Shown: positions 31,986 through 40,813 of the stretch, one piece after another
Layout: each line of letters opens with the position of its first letter
Position numbering within the stretch: position 1 is the first letter of the stretch
From: Nitrogeniibacter aestuarii
GTDB lineage: Bacteria; Pseudomonadota; Gammaproteobacteria; Burkholderiales; Rhodocyclaceae
NCBI RefSeq assembly: GCF_017309585.1
Contig: NZ_CP071321.1
Coordinates: forward strand, 3,100,001-3,164,000
Direction: 5' to 3'
Length of the DNA: 64,000 nt
Program-made: the position numbers and the translations under genes
Notes under the pieces: model-generated
What the model was told of the DNA's origin: nothing
Databases searched by the model: none
What the model saw: the letters and a program-made list of their open reading frames with translations, nothing else

Positions 31986-32846
31986 TCACGCCTGCAATCG
32001 ATCCGTCACCCACCGGGCTGTCAATGCAGCCACTTGATCACGCGCAATGGCATTTGAGAACGTGTGATCACACTCGGTCAATCGCTCAAACGTGCAGTTC
32101 GGGCGCTCGAAGCAACTGCGCCATCCACGATCAGACTGGAGGAGTTCATCGAATTCGTTGGCGACATAGTCCCTGCCGCTCAACACGATCAGGATCGGCA
32201 TATCCGGCGCAGAGAGCGCTTCGCGCATGCGCTCCAGCCAGGGCTTTTGCGTATCGGGGCTATCCACCGGGCCTTCCGCACGCCGGGATTTGCGCGCCGT
32301 CCCCAGCAACTCCATCAATGACGCGAACGGATTGACTCGTGCGGAGAACAGTTTTCGCCAGAAAGCGGGCGACACCAGCCGTTGCAGATAGTAGTGCTTC
32401 AGCATGGTCTTCGCATGTCCCGCCTCGGAGCGCACCCAAGGATTGAGCAGGACAAGCCCCTTGATCCGGTCGTCGCGCGTCCCGTAGAGGCTGGCCGCTG
32501 TTGCGCCATCGCACAGCCCCCAGAGCACAACACCATCCAGTCCCGGTACTTGCGCCATGAAATGGTCAACGGCGGCCGCAATGTCGAAATCGGAGGCATC
32601 GAAACTTGACGGCGCGCCGGTGGCGTCCCCCATGCCGCGAAAATCGAAACGCATGCACGGGATGCCTTCAGTAGCCAGCGCCCTGGCCAGCAGGGCGAAC
32701 TGCCGATGAGCACCCACCCGGTATTGAGGCCCCCCCACCACCACCAGCACACCAAGCTTGAGCGGCACTTCGCCCGGCCCTGGCACTGAAGTGATGGCGA
32801 TCAGGGTTTCCCCCTCGCAGGAAAACGTCGATGCAATATCGGTCAT
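31986..32846 (-). CDS. Exosortase A system-associated hydrolase 1 (alpha/beta fold)
   Basis: The 286-residue alpha/beta-hydrolase-like protein contains VLVVVGGPQYRVGAHRQF and MRFDFRGMGD, diagnostic for the XrtA hydrolase-1 family (TIGR03100 type). The nucleophile elbow reads GLCDG, so the nucleophile would be Cys rather than Ser. A late His lies in TECDHTF. The substrate is unknown. It overlaps hydrolase 2 by 4 bp (ATGA) and always travels with the ACP / ligase / decarboxylase set in these loci. The 141-bp gap to the PEP-CTERM gene holds that gene's promoter. Confidence 0.9.
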   Translation of the reverse strand: MTDIASTFSCEGETLIAITSVPGPGEVPLKLGVLVVVGGPQYRVGAHRQFALLARALATEGIPCMRFDFRGMGDATGAPSSFDASDFDIAAAVDHFMAQVPGLDGVVLWGLCDGATAASLYGTRDDRIKGLVLLNPWVRSEAGHAKTMLKHYYLQRLVSPAFWRKLFSARVNPFASLMELLGTARKSRRAEGPVDSPDTQKPWLERMREALSAPDMPILIVLSGRDYVANEFDELLQSDRGWRSCFERPNCTFERLTECDHTFSNAIARDQVAALTARWVTDRLQA

Positions 32847-33661
32847 GCTTGCTTCAGGCCGGCCAGTGCGTCGAGCGAGGCCAGCATCAGGTTCGGTGCA
32901 ACTTCGATTTCGAGTGTCTGCCAGAAGGCAGGTCCGGCAACCACCGCCGTCTTGACAGACGCATCGCCCGCGGCGGTTTTTTCGACCAGTCTCGAGACCG
33001 CCGGACTCAAATTGAGTCGATCTTCACCGGCCAGTTCGATGACGTGAGCGCAATCCAGCGTTTCGAGTTTGGCGGCGTTCATCCCCGAGGCCAGAGCTGG
33101 ATTCAGGGTATAGCCCGCCACTTCGACCGCCTCGCCAGCCGCCAGCGCTTCTGCCAGTTCGCGAGGCGTCGACTTCGCATCGCTTTCGCTCAGCATGTCT
33201 GCCGCGGATTTGAGCCTCAGAAACTGAGTCAGATGCTGTTTGCCATTGGTTACGGGTTGCCACATCAGACAGGGTCGCGCGATAGCGGCCCTGGCGTTCC
33301 ACTCACCCGCAAGCAGGGCACCGGCGCGTAGAGCCCAGAGAATGACCGGCTGTTGCCCCCGGGTTTCGACCCAGCGAATCGTCGCATCAAGGTCTTCAAT
33401 CCAGTGCGCCCAGGTGGCTTCCCCGAAATCACCCGGACTGTCTCCGGTGCCAAACAGATCAAGCTGCACCACCTGCCAACCGTCTCGAGCGAACGCATCG
33501 GCCGCCAGCGCACACATGCGGCGCGACTTGTTGAGCTCTTCGGCAAAAGGAGGAATGAAGACGATGGAACCCCGAATCGCGCCGGTGGGGCGCGTCACCA
33601 GGGTGAATCGCGCCCCACCGGGGGTATCGACAAAGAACGCATCGCGCTCGACAGCGGGCAC
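32843..33661 (-). CDS. Exosortase A system-associated hydrolase 2 (alpha/beta fold)
   Basis: The 272-residue alpha/beta-fold protein has FIPPFAEELNKSRRMCALAA and LDLFGTGDSPGDFGEATW, diagnostic of the XrtA hydrolase-2 family (TIGR03101 type). The position of the GxSxG elbow reads ALRAG, so no nucleophile is visible and catalysis by the usual triad is doubtful. I set the start at GTG 33661, 11 bp after the ACP stop; longer reading would overlap the ACP gene. Its stop overlaps hydrolase 1. Confidence 0.87.
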   Translation of the reverse strand: MPAVERDAFFVDTPGGARFTLVTRPTGAIRGSIVFIPPFAEELNKSRRMCALAADAFARDGWQVVQLDLFGTGDSPGDFGEATWAHWIEDLDATIRWVETRGQQPVILWALRAGALLAGEWNARAAIARPCLMWQPVTNGKQHLTQFLRLKSAADMLSESDAKSTPRELAEALAAGEAVEVAGYTLNPALASGMNAAKLETLDCAHVIELAGEDRLNLSPAVSRLVEKTAAGDASVKTAVVAGPAFWQTLEIEVAPNLMLASLDALAGLKQA

Positions 33662-33671
33662 GACGGCGGAT

Positions 33672-33920
33672 TCAGGCGACTTTCGAGTCGACGAACTCGA
33701 CCAGGGTGCCAACAGTCTCGAAGGTGGAACCGTCCACCTCATCGTCCTCGACAATGACACCGAAGCGTTCTTCGATCATGTTGATCAAACCGACGACCGC
33801 CATGGAATCGAGCTCAGGCACGGCGCCCAGCAGCGGCGTATCCATCTCGAATTCGGCGGAGCGTCCCTTCAGGCTCAGAACCTCGTCGAGGATCTCAAGC
33901 ACTTCCTTTTTCGTATCCAA
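33672..33920 (-). CDS. Acyl carrier protein of the exosortase A locus
   Basis: The 82-residue acidic carrier protein has the phosphopantetheine Ser39 in ELDSMAV. It is the partner expected for the nearby AMP-forming ligase: the ligase loads an acyl or amino-acyl unit onto the carrier arm. The start is a TTG at 33920, giving MDTKKEVLEI, because GGGAG lies 9 bp upstream. A TTG three codons earlier would have the ribosome site directly touching it. It is the first gene of the leftward ACP-hydrolase 2-hydrolase 1 operon. Confidence 0.88.
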   Translation of the reverse strand: MDTKKEVLEILDEVLSLKGRSAEFEMDTPLLGAVPELDSMAVVGLINMIEERFGVIVEDDEVDGSTFETVGTLVEFVDSKVA

Positions 33921-33992
33921 AAGCTGCAACTCCCGTGAGCAATTACCTGTATTTCGCGACCTATTCTATCGTGGGCGCCCAAACCGGTTGAT

Positions 33993-33998
33993 ATTATA
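33993..33998 (-). promoter_or_regulatory. Candidate -10 box for the ACP-hydrolase operon
   Basis: A perfect TATAAT is read on the minus strand, 64 bp before the TTG start, within the 153-bp divergent gap 33921-34073. An ACTTGC hexamer 16 bp upstream is a weak -35. No strong promoter was found for the divergent glycosyltransferase, and no sigma-54 motif with a good -12 box. Confidence 0.4.
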
Positions 33999-34073
33999 TG
34001 CGCCCGTCAGGCACGCAAGTGTGACCGAGTACAGACCTGACGCCAACCTCAGAACTCCGCCGTTCATGGGCCA

Positions 34074-35324
34074 ATGACAGAATCATTGAAAAAATCCGTA
34101 CTGATGATCGCCTACCACTTTCCGCCCATTCAGGGCAGCAGTGGCGTTCAGCGCACCCTGCGTTTTGCGCGCTACCTGCCTGAATTCGGGTGGCGACCGA
34201 TCATACTCTCGGCCCATCCGCGCGCCTATGCGAGCACCACCAACGACCAGCTCGACGACATTTCGCCCGAGGCCGTCGTCATTCGCGCCCCCGCCTGGGA
34301 CACCTCGCGACATCTTTCCATCGGCGGACGCTATCCCGGATTCCTGGCACGGCCGGATCGCTGGCTCAGCTGGTGGCTGGGCGCGGTCCCCTCTGGCCTC
34401 GCTGCAATCCGCAAGCATCGCCCGTCCGCCCTATGGTCGACCTACCCCATTGCGACCGCTCACATGATCGGTGCGACGCTCCAGTCCAGAAGCGGCCTCC
34501 CCTGGGTCGCCGATTTCCGTGACCCAATGGCGCAGGATGGCTACCCGACCGACCCGGCAACCTGGGAAAGTTTCTCCCGGATAGAACAACGCGTTGCCCG
34601 TCAGATGAACTTTGGCACGCTCACAACGCCCTCGGCCCTGGCCCTGTATCAGCAGCGCTTCCCGTCGGCGGCCGAGCGCTTCAAACTGATCGAAAACGGC
34701 TACGACGAAGAGACCTTTGCGGGTGCGCAAGGTGGTGAAGCACTCAATCCGGGTCTTGTCACCCTCGTCCACAGCGGCATCGTCTATCCAAGCGAGCGGG
34801 ATCCGAGCGCCCTGATCGCCGCCTTGGCCCAGCTGCGCGACACTCACCCGGAGGCATACGCGCGCCTGCGAGTCCGGTTCCGCGCGCCCGTCCATGACAC
34901 GTTACTCGATGAACTGGCCCGTGATGCCGGTGTGCGTGAAGCCATTGAGCTGTGTCCGCCGATTCCGTACCGCGAAGCACTCGCCGAAATGCTGCGCGCC
35001 GAGGGTTTGCTGATTCTCCAGGCTGCCAACTGCAATGCCCAGATCCCGGCCAAGCTCTACGAATACTTCCGCGCCGGGCGACCGATCATCGCCCTGACAG
35101 ATCCTGCCGGCGATACGGCGGCAAGCTGCCGAAACGCCGGTGTCACGGCCATCGCCCCGCTGGACAGCGCGGCCAGCATCGCCGGGCTGCTTCAATCATT
35201 CCTGACCGATCCGGAATCCGGTACCCGACCGACGTCCCAGGCGGTCGAGCAAGCCTCCCGACGGGGGCGAACCCAGCAACTCGCGGCCCTGCTTGACCAA
35301 GCCGCACAGGGCCGCACGACATGA
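34074..35324 (+). CDS. Glycosyltransferase, GT4-like
   Basis: The 416-residue protein has a GT-B N-terminal opening (LMIAYHFPPIQGSSGVQRTLRFARYL), a WVADFRDPM segment common to this subgroup, and a C-terminal donor site (NCNAQIPAKLYEYFRAGRPIIAL). It transfers an activated sugar during exopolysaccharide repeat-unit assembly on the cytoplasmic face. It is divergent from the ACP operon and overlaps the next gene by 4 bp (ATGA). Donor and acceptor are unknown. Confidence 0.85.
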   Translation: MTESLKKSVLMIAYHFPPIQGSSGVQRTLRFARYLPEFGWRPIILSAHPRAYASTTNDQLDDISPEAVVIRAPAWDTSRHLSIGGRYPGFLARPDRWLSWWLGAVPSGLAAIRKHRPSALWSTYPIATAHMIGATLQSRSGLPWVADFRDPMAQDGYPTDPATWESFSRIEQRVARQMNFGTLTTPSALALYQQRFPSAAERFKLIENGYDEETFAGAQGGEALNPGLVTLVHSGIVYPSERDPSALIAALAQLRDTHPEAYARLRVRFRAPVHDTLLDELARDAGVREAIELCPPIPYREALAEMLRAEGLLILQAANCNAQIPAKLYEYFRAGRPIIALTDPAGDTAASCRNAGVTAIAPLDSAASIAGLLQSFLTDPESGTRPTSQAVEQASRRGRTQQLAALLDQAAQGRTT

Positions 35325-36016
35325 GCCTCGGTGGTGTGCGCAAGACTCTCAGCCAACTCGGACTGGGTAACGGGCTCGCTTACCTGTCGGGGCGGCTGCT
35401 CGCATCCGCCACAGGGGGACGCTGCAAGATCGTGCGCTACCGTTTTGTTGCGCAGCCCATCCCGGCAGACGTCACCCCCCTGCCTGAGGGTGCCACCGTC
35501 ATCAAGTCCGTTGATGCAACCCACCCACTGGTGCCGACCTTCCCCCGCCCGGCCCACGTCATCGAGCGCCGGTTCCGGCAAGGCGACACCTGCTTTCTGG
35601 CCACCAGCAAAGGCGCATTTGCCGGATTCCTCTGGCTGGCGCACGGCGCCTATGACGAAGACGAGGTCCGGTGCCGCTATGAACTGACCGACACCACCCG
35701 GACGGTCTGGGACTACGACGTTTATATCGAGCCGAAATACCGTCTCGGCAGAATGTTCTCCCGACTGTGGCAGGCCGCCAACCATGCGCTGGCGAGTGAA
35801 GGGGTTCGATGGAGCATTTCGCGGATCTCGACCTTCAATCCGGATTCCATCGCGGCGCACTCGCGCCTGGGTGCGCAAACACTGAGCCATGCCACGTTTG
35901 TGGTCCTGGGGCCTGCTCAGTTGGCCCTCGTCTCGCAAGCGCCTTACCTGCATGTCTCGCTGAGAGCAGCGTCAGCGCCCACCGTGCGCCTCAAGCCCCC
36001 CGCGGGCAATGTGTAG
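35321..36016 (+). CDS. GNAT-fold N-acyltransferase-like protein
   Basis: The 231-residue protein has a central region resembling GNAT acyltransferases: GDTCFLATSKGAFAGFLWLAHG, VWDYDVYIEPKYRLGRMFSRLW (acyl-CoA-binding loop area) and ISTFNPDSIAAHSRLG. The donor could be acyl-CoA or acyl-ACP from the adjoining ligase/ACP set, and the acceptor an amino sugar or amino acid. It is translationally coupled to the upstream glycosyltransferase. The 84-bp gap to the ligase gene shows no clear terminator. Confidence 0.7.
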   Translation: MSLGGVRKTLSQLGLGNGLAYLSGRLLASATGGRCKIVRYRFVAQPIPADVTPLPEGATVIKSVDATHPLVPTFPRPAHVIERRFRQGDTCFLATSKGAFAGFLWLAHGAYDEDEVRCRYELTDTTRTVWDYDVYIEPKYRLGRMFSRLWQAANHALASEGVRWSISRISTFNPDSIAAHSRLGAQTLSHATFVVLGPAQLALVSQAPYLHVSLRAASAPTVRLKPPAGNV

Positions 36017-36100
36017 GACAAGGGACTATGTCGCATTTGCGGCAGAACGAATCAGTTAGACTCTGCGGGCCAGATGGGCCGTGATCCACACCGAGACGAT

Positions 36101-37690
36101 ATGAACGCAACAACCCTGCTCCACGAACTCATATTTGCTTCCGCGCAATCCACGCCGGATGCGGGCGCCCTGACCGCGGGACAAGTCACGCTCAGCTACG
36201 CCGAACTCGGTCATCGTGTCCGGCAATTCGGCCAGGGCCTGGCTGCGCTCGGTCTTGATCGTTCCGAGCGCGTCGCCGTTTTCCTGGACAAGCGAATCGA
36301 AACCGTCGAGGCCATTTTCGGCGCCACCTGCGCCGGTGGCGTGTTCGTGCCGATCAACCCCATTCTCAAGCCCGAGCAGATTGCCTATATCCTGCGCGAC
36401 TGCAATGTCCGGGTCCTGGTCACGTCAAAAAGCCGATTGACCCTGCTTGAGTCGGTGCTGCACGAATGTCACGACTTGCGCCACGTGGTGCTGATCGACG
36501 CGCTCGACGAAACGCCCACGGTCGAAGGCTGCACCGTCCTCACCCGCGAGGCTATGCTCGCCGCCCAGGCACCCACGCATCGGGTCATCGACGCCGACAT
36601 GGCGGGCATTCTCTACACCTCCGGCAGCACCGGGCGCCCCAAGGGCGTGGTGCTGTCCCACCGCAACATGGTCGCCGGCGCGAAGAGCGTCGCCCAATAC
36701 CTCGGCAATCATCGCGAAGACACCTTGCTGGCAGCACTTCCGCTGTCCTTCGATGCCGGCTTCTCGCAGCTGACCACGGCCTTTCATTCGGGCGCGCGCG
36801 TGGTGTTGCTCAACTACCTGATGCCGCGCGACGTCATCAAGGCCATGGAGCGCGAAGGCGTCACCGGGCTGACCGCCGTACCGCCGCTGTGGATTCAGCT
36901 GGCCCAGCTCGAGTGGCCCGAATCGGTGGCCCAGCGCCTGCGCTATATCGCCAACACCGGCGGACGCATGCCGCTCGAGACCCTTAACCGGCTCCGCTCG
37001 CACCTGCCTACGACGAAGCCCTTCCTGATGTACGGGCTCACCGAGGCGTTCCGGGCCACCTTCCTGCCGCCCGAACAGGCAGAGCAGCGCCCTGACTCCA
37101 TCGGCAAGGCCATTCCCAACGCTGACGTGCTCGTCTTGCGCGAGGATGGTTCCGAATGCGCGCCGAACGAACCGGGCGAACTGGTTCAGCGTGGCGCCCT
37201 GGTCGCCATGGGCTACTGGAACGACCCGGAAAAGACCGCCGAGCGCTTCAAGCCCCTGCCCAATACAGCCCCCGGGCGCCAGCAGGGTTTGGTGCTCCCC
37301 GAGATCGCGGTATTCTCGGGCGACACCGTGCGACGCGACGAGGAAGGCTACCTGTACTTCATTGGCCGCCGTGACGAGATGATCAAGACATCGGGCTATC
37401 GGGTCAGCCCCACCGAAGTCGAAGAGATTCTGTACAGCACGCAGCTTGTGGGCGAGTGCGCCGCATTCGGCGTCGCCCACGAGAGTCTCGGTCAGGCCAT
37501 TCACGTGATCGCGACCGGCCCCCAGGGCGGCGCCCTCGACGTGGATGCCGTGCTCGCTGCATGCCGCGCCAAAATGCCAGCGTACATGGTGCCTGGCACC
37601 ATCCAGGCTCATGAGGGTGCCCTGCCCCGCAACCCCAACGGCAAGATAGATCGCAAGACCTTGTCGAATTCGATTCAGAACAAGGACTGA
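36101..37690 (+). CDS. Exosortase A system-associated acyl-CoA ligase (AMP-forming)
   Basis: The 529-residue ANL-superfamily enzyme has the adenylation motifs LYTSGSTGRPKGV (A3), YGLTEAFR (A5), SGDTVRRDEEGYLYFIGRRDEMIK (A7-A8) and NGKIDRK (A10). It matches the XrtA ligase family (TIGR03098 type). It adenylates a carboxylate and most likely loads the ACP encoded at 33672-33920. The substrate is unknown. ATG 36101 was chosen over an ATG 27 bp upstream. The decarboxylase follows 8 bp downstream. Confidence 0.92.
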   Translation: MNATTLLHELIFASAQSTPDAGALTAGQVTLSYAELGHRVRQFGQGLAALGLDRSERVAVFLDKRIETVEAIFGATCAGGVFVPINPILKPEQIAYILRDCNVRVLVTSKSRLTLLESVLHECHDLRHVVLIDALDETPTVEGCTVLTREAMLAAQAPTHRVIDADMAGILYTSGSTGRPKGVVLSHRNMVAGAKSVAQYLGNHREDTLLAALPLSFDAGFSQLTTAFHSGARVVLLNYLMPRDVIKAMEREGVTGLTAVPPLWIQLAQLEWPESVAQRLRYIANTGGRMPLETLNRLRSHLPTTKPFLMYGLTEAFRATFLPPEQAEQRPDSIGKAIPNADVLVLREDGSECAPNEPGELVQRGALVAMGYWNDPEKTAERFKPLPNTAPGRQQGLVLPEIAVFSGDTVRRDEEGYLYFIGRRDEMIKTSGYRVSPTEVEEILYSTQLVGECAAFGVAHESLGQAIHVIATGPQGGALDVDAVLAACRAKMPAYMVPGTIQAHEGALPRNPNGKIDRKTLSNSIQNKD

Positions 37691-37698
37691 GAATACCG

Positions 37699-38943
37699 AT
37701 GAGTGCCGAACGCACGCCCCCCGTTCACGCCCCCATGGACCAGTTTAAGGTCACCGATGGCCAGTTGGTGATTGGCGGCCAGCCCCTGTCACGCCTTGCG
37801 GCGCGCGTTGGCCAGACGCCGTTTTACGCATACGACCGTCAGCTGCTCACCGATCGCGTGGCCGCACTGCGCAGCGCCTTGCCGGCCGGCATCAAGCTGC
37901 ATTTCGCCATGAAGGCCAACCCCATGCCTGCCCTGGTGCAGCACATGGCGGGTCTGGTCGACGGCATTGACGTCGCCTCAGCGGGTGAGTTGCTGGTCGC
38001 GCTGGACGCAGGCGCCAACCCTGAAGAAATCAGCTTCGCCGGTCCGGGCAAGCGCGACATCGAGCTTCGCCAGGCCGTCGCCTCGGGCATTCTGGTGAAC
38101 GTCGAATCCTTCCGCGAACTGGCGCCGCTGGCCAAGGCCTCGCAAGAGCTCGGTCTTCCGGCGCGGATCGCCGTGCGCGTCAATCCCGACTTCGAACTCA
38201 AGGCGTCCGGCATGAAGATGAGCGGCGGCCCGAAACAGTTCGGTGTCGACGCCGAGCAGGTCCCCGAACTGCTCAAGCAGATCGGCCAGCACCCGGAACT
38301 GAGCTTCGAGGGCTTTCACCTCTTTGCCGGCTCGCAGAACCTCAAGCCCGAGGCGATCATCGAGGCTCAGCAAAAGAGTTTCGAGCTGGCGTGCGAGCTG
38401 GCCAGATCCGCGCCGGCGCCGGTGCGCTTCCTCAACCTGGGCGGCGGCTTCGGCATCCCCTATTTCCCGGGTGAGACGCGTCTCGACCTCGCCCCGATCG
38501 GCGACAACCTCGCCCGCATCCAGAACGAAGCAAAAACACGACTGCCCGAAGCCAGCATCGTGATCGAGCTGGGACGCTACCTGGTCGGCGAAGCCGGCAT
38601 CTACGTCTCGGAAGTCATCGATATCAAGGTTTCCCGCGAACACACCTTCATCGTCACCAATGGCGGCCTGCATCACCATCTGGCAGCCTCCGGCAACTTC
38701 GGTCAGGTGATCCGCAAGAACTATCCAGTGGCCATCGGCAATCGCATGGATGAAGCGCCCGTCGCACCGGCAAGTGTCGTCGGACCGCTGTGCACACCGC
38801 TCGACATTCTGGGTGACAAGATGCGCCTGCCGGCCGTCCGTGAGGGCGATCTTGTCGTCGTTTTCCAGTCGGGGGCATACGGCCCCAGTGCCAGCCCCCA
38901 GCGTTTTCTCGGGCATCCGGAAACGCTCGAAGTGCTCGTATAA
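37699..38943 (+). CDS. Exosortase A system-associated PLP-dependent decarboxylase
   Basis: The 414-residue fold-III PLP enzyme of the diaminopimelate/ornithine decarboxylase group has the Schiff-base Lys72 in HFAMKANP. The PLP phosphate-binding glycines are in LNLGGGFGIPY, and the late catalytic Cys region is VGPLCTPLDILG. It corresponds to the XrtA-linked decarboxylase family (TIGR03099 type). It would decarboxylate an amino acid, perhaps one bound to the carrier protein. It is the partner of the ligase immediately upstream. Confidence 0.92.
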   Translation: MSAERTPPVHAPMDQFKVTDGQLVIGGQPLSRLAARVGQTPFYAYDRQLLTDRVAALRSALPAGIKLHFAMKANPMPALVQHMAGLVDGIDVASAGELLVALDAGANPEEISFAGPGKRDIELRQAVASGILVNVESFRELAPLAKASQELGLPARIAVRVNPDFELKASGMKMSGGPKQFGVDAEQVPELLKQIGQHPELSFEGFHLFAGSQNLKPEAIIEAQQKSFELACELARSAPAPVRFLNLGGGFGIPYFPGETRLDLAPIGDNLARIQNEAKTRLPEASIVIELGRYLVGEAGIYVSEVIDIKVSREHTFIVTNGGLHHHLAASGNFGQVIRKNYPVAIGNRMDEAPVAPASVVGPLCTPLDILGDKMRLPAVREGDLVVVFQSGAYGPSASPQRFLGHPETLEVLV

Positions 38944-38978
38944 CGCAAGCACGCTTTGACCCTATCCCTGCTCGAAAG

Positions 38979-40781
38979 ATGACGCCTAACCACCAAAACA
39001 GCCACATTGCGGGGCAGACCGCCCACGTTTCATCGCGATCCGACGGCCGCGAGACGCCGGCCCGCCAGATTCGCCTGGCGTCAGGCGTCATTTCGCACTC
39101 GGACCAGTTCGCCGAAGCGCAGCGCGGCGATTGGCTCTGTCTCAGTACCGGCGCTCCCGTGTTTCCGGGAGACACACCTGCAGATCGCGCCGACGCCTCG
39201 CAGCGCTGGCTTGAGCTGTTCGAACAGTACGGCCCCTCTTGCGCCGCGCGGGTCAAAGGCCGCTTCGGTGTCGTCTTTTTCCATTGCAGCCGAGATGAGG
39301 TCGTGCTCGTCACCGATCGCTTCGCCACCTATCCCTGGGTCTGGCAATGTCAGGACGGCGGTTTCTCCTTTTCGGATCGTACCGAGCAGCTCCCGGGCAC
39401 ACCAGACATCGACCTCGATGCGATCTACAGCTATCTGTTCTTTCATGTCATTCCCTCGCCCCTGACCATCTTCAAAGGCGTCGAGCGACTCGAACCCGCC
39501 TGCGCCCTGCATTTCACCTCAGGCACGGTCGAGTGCAGCCGCTACTGGAGGCCGCGCTTCGACGAACAGCCCGTGCGCGACCGCAAGGCGGAAAAACAGC
39601 GCTTTCTGGACATCATCGAAAATGCCGTGGCGCGCGATGCCGTTGGCGCGCAAACCGGTACCTTTCTGTCAGGCGGCACCGACAGTTCGACCGTCACCGG
39701 CATGCTGTGCCGCATCCAGGGCCGCCCGGCCCGCGCGTTCTCGATCGGTTTCGACGCCGACGGTTACGACGAGATGGAATATGCCCGCATCGCGGCCACG
39801 CACTTCGGCGCGGACCACAAGGCCTATTACGTCACGCCCGACGATCTCGTCACCGCCATCCCGCTGGTCGCAACCCATTATGACCAGCCCTTCGGCAATT
39901 CGTCGGCCGTGCCGGCCTGGATCTGTGCGGCACGTGCGCGGGAAGACGGCATCGAACGTCTGCTTGCCGGCGACGGTGGCGATGAGCTGTTCGGCGGCAA
40001 CACCCGCTACGCCAAACAGAAGGTTTTCGGCGCGTATGACGTGATTCCTTCGGCACTCCGCCAACGACTGATCGAACCCATGTGCCGCGCCCTGCCCCTT
40101 GATCGCATTCCGGTCGTCAAGAAAGGCGCAAGCTACGTCGAACAGGCATCCGTGCCCATGCCGGACCGGTTGCAGATGTACAACATGCTGATCCGGCTGG
40201 GACACGACAATGTGTTCGAGCGCGCCTTTCTCGATCGCGCCGACATGCAGCGCCCTTACGAACTGCAGCGCGACGTCTGGCAGCAGTCGGAGGGTGCATC
40301 GCTCGTCAATAGAATGCTTGCCTTCGACTGGAAGTTCACCCTCGCGGACAACGATTTGCCCAAGGTCGTGGGCACAACCGGCCTCGCCGGGCTGGATGTG
40401 GCCTTCCCGCTGATCGACGATGATCTGATGGATCTATCGCTTCATTTACCCACCGACGAGAAGCTTCACGGCCTCAAGCTGCGGTGGTTCTTCAAGGAAG
40501 CACTGACCGGTTTCCTGCCGGACGCGATCCTGACGAAGAAGAAGCACGGCTTCGGGCTGCCGTTCGGGGTGTGGGCAACCTCCCACGCGGGCCTCAAGAG
40601 CCTGGCCGACGACGCCCTCGGCTCATTTGGCGCGCGTGGTGTGGTCCGCAGCGACTTCATCCGTGACCTGATCGAACGCTGGTTGCCGGCATACCCCGGC
40701 TACTATGGCGAGATGGTATGGATCATCATGATGCTCGAGCACTGGTTGCGCGCCAACCGGCCCGACTGGAAAGCGCAGTAA
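38979..40781 (+). CDS. Asparagine synthetase-like amidotransferase lacking the glutaminase Cys
   Basis: The 600-residue homologue of AsnB has an intact C-terminal synthetase domain, with PP-loop FLSGGTDSSTVTG near residue 230 and LAGDGGDELFGGN. The N-terminus begins MTPNHQNSH instead of MCGI, so the Cys nucleophile needed to release ammonia from glutamine is absent. The glutaminase-fold remnant (RFGVVFFHC...VTDRFATYPW) is still recognisable. It may use free ammonia, take another amine, or only adenylate a carboxylate. It lies behind the ligase and decarboxylase genes in the same direction. Confidence 0.85.
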   Translation: MTPNHQNSHIAGQTAHVSSRSDGRETPARQIRLASGVISHSDQFAEAQRGDWLCLSTGAPVFPGDTPADRADASQRWLELFEQYGPSCAARVKGRFGVVFFHCSRDEVVLVTDRFATYPWVWQCQDGGFSFSDRTEQLPGTPDIDLDAIYSYLFFHVIPSPLTIFKGVERLEPACALHFTSGTVECSRYWRPRFDEQPVRDRKAEKQRFLDIIENAVARDAVGAQTGTFLSGGTDSSTVTGMLCRIQGRPARAFSIGFDADGYDEMEYARIAATHFGADHKAYYVTPDDLVTAIPLVATHYDQPFGNSSAVPAWICAARAREDGIERLLAGDGGDELFGGNTRYAKQKVFGAYDVIPSALRQRLIEPMCRALPLDRIPVVKKGASYVEQASVPMPDRLQMYNMLIRLGHDNVFERAFLDRADMQRPYELQRDVWQQSEGASLVNRMLAFDWKFTLADNDLPKVVGTTGLAGLDVAFPLIDDDLMDLSLHLPTDEKLHGLKLRWFFKEALTGFLPDAILTKKKHGFGLPFGVWATSHAGLKSLADDALGSFGARGVVRSDFIRDLIERWLPAYPGYYGEMVWIIMMLEHWLRANRPDWKAQ

Positions 40782-40813
40782 ACTTCCCCGTGCGCAGCAA
40801 GGCAGGACAAGAC

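Noticed and set aside
32843..33760. Longer start for hydrolase 2 at 33760
   Set aside because: It would overlap the ACP gene by about 90 bp in another frame, and the extra residues are Ser/Arg/Pro-rich without family resemblance.
33921..34073. Sigma-54 promoter in the divergent ACP/glycosyltransferase gap
   Set aside because: One GG-N10-GC pair occurs but its -12 box reads CGGC instead of TTGC; a TATAAT box is a better candidate.
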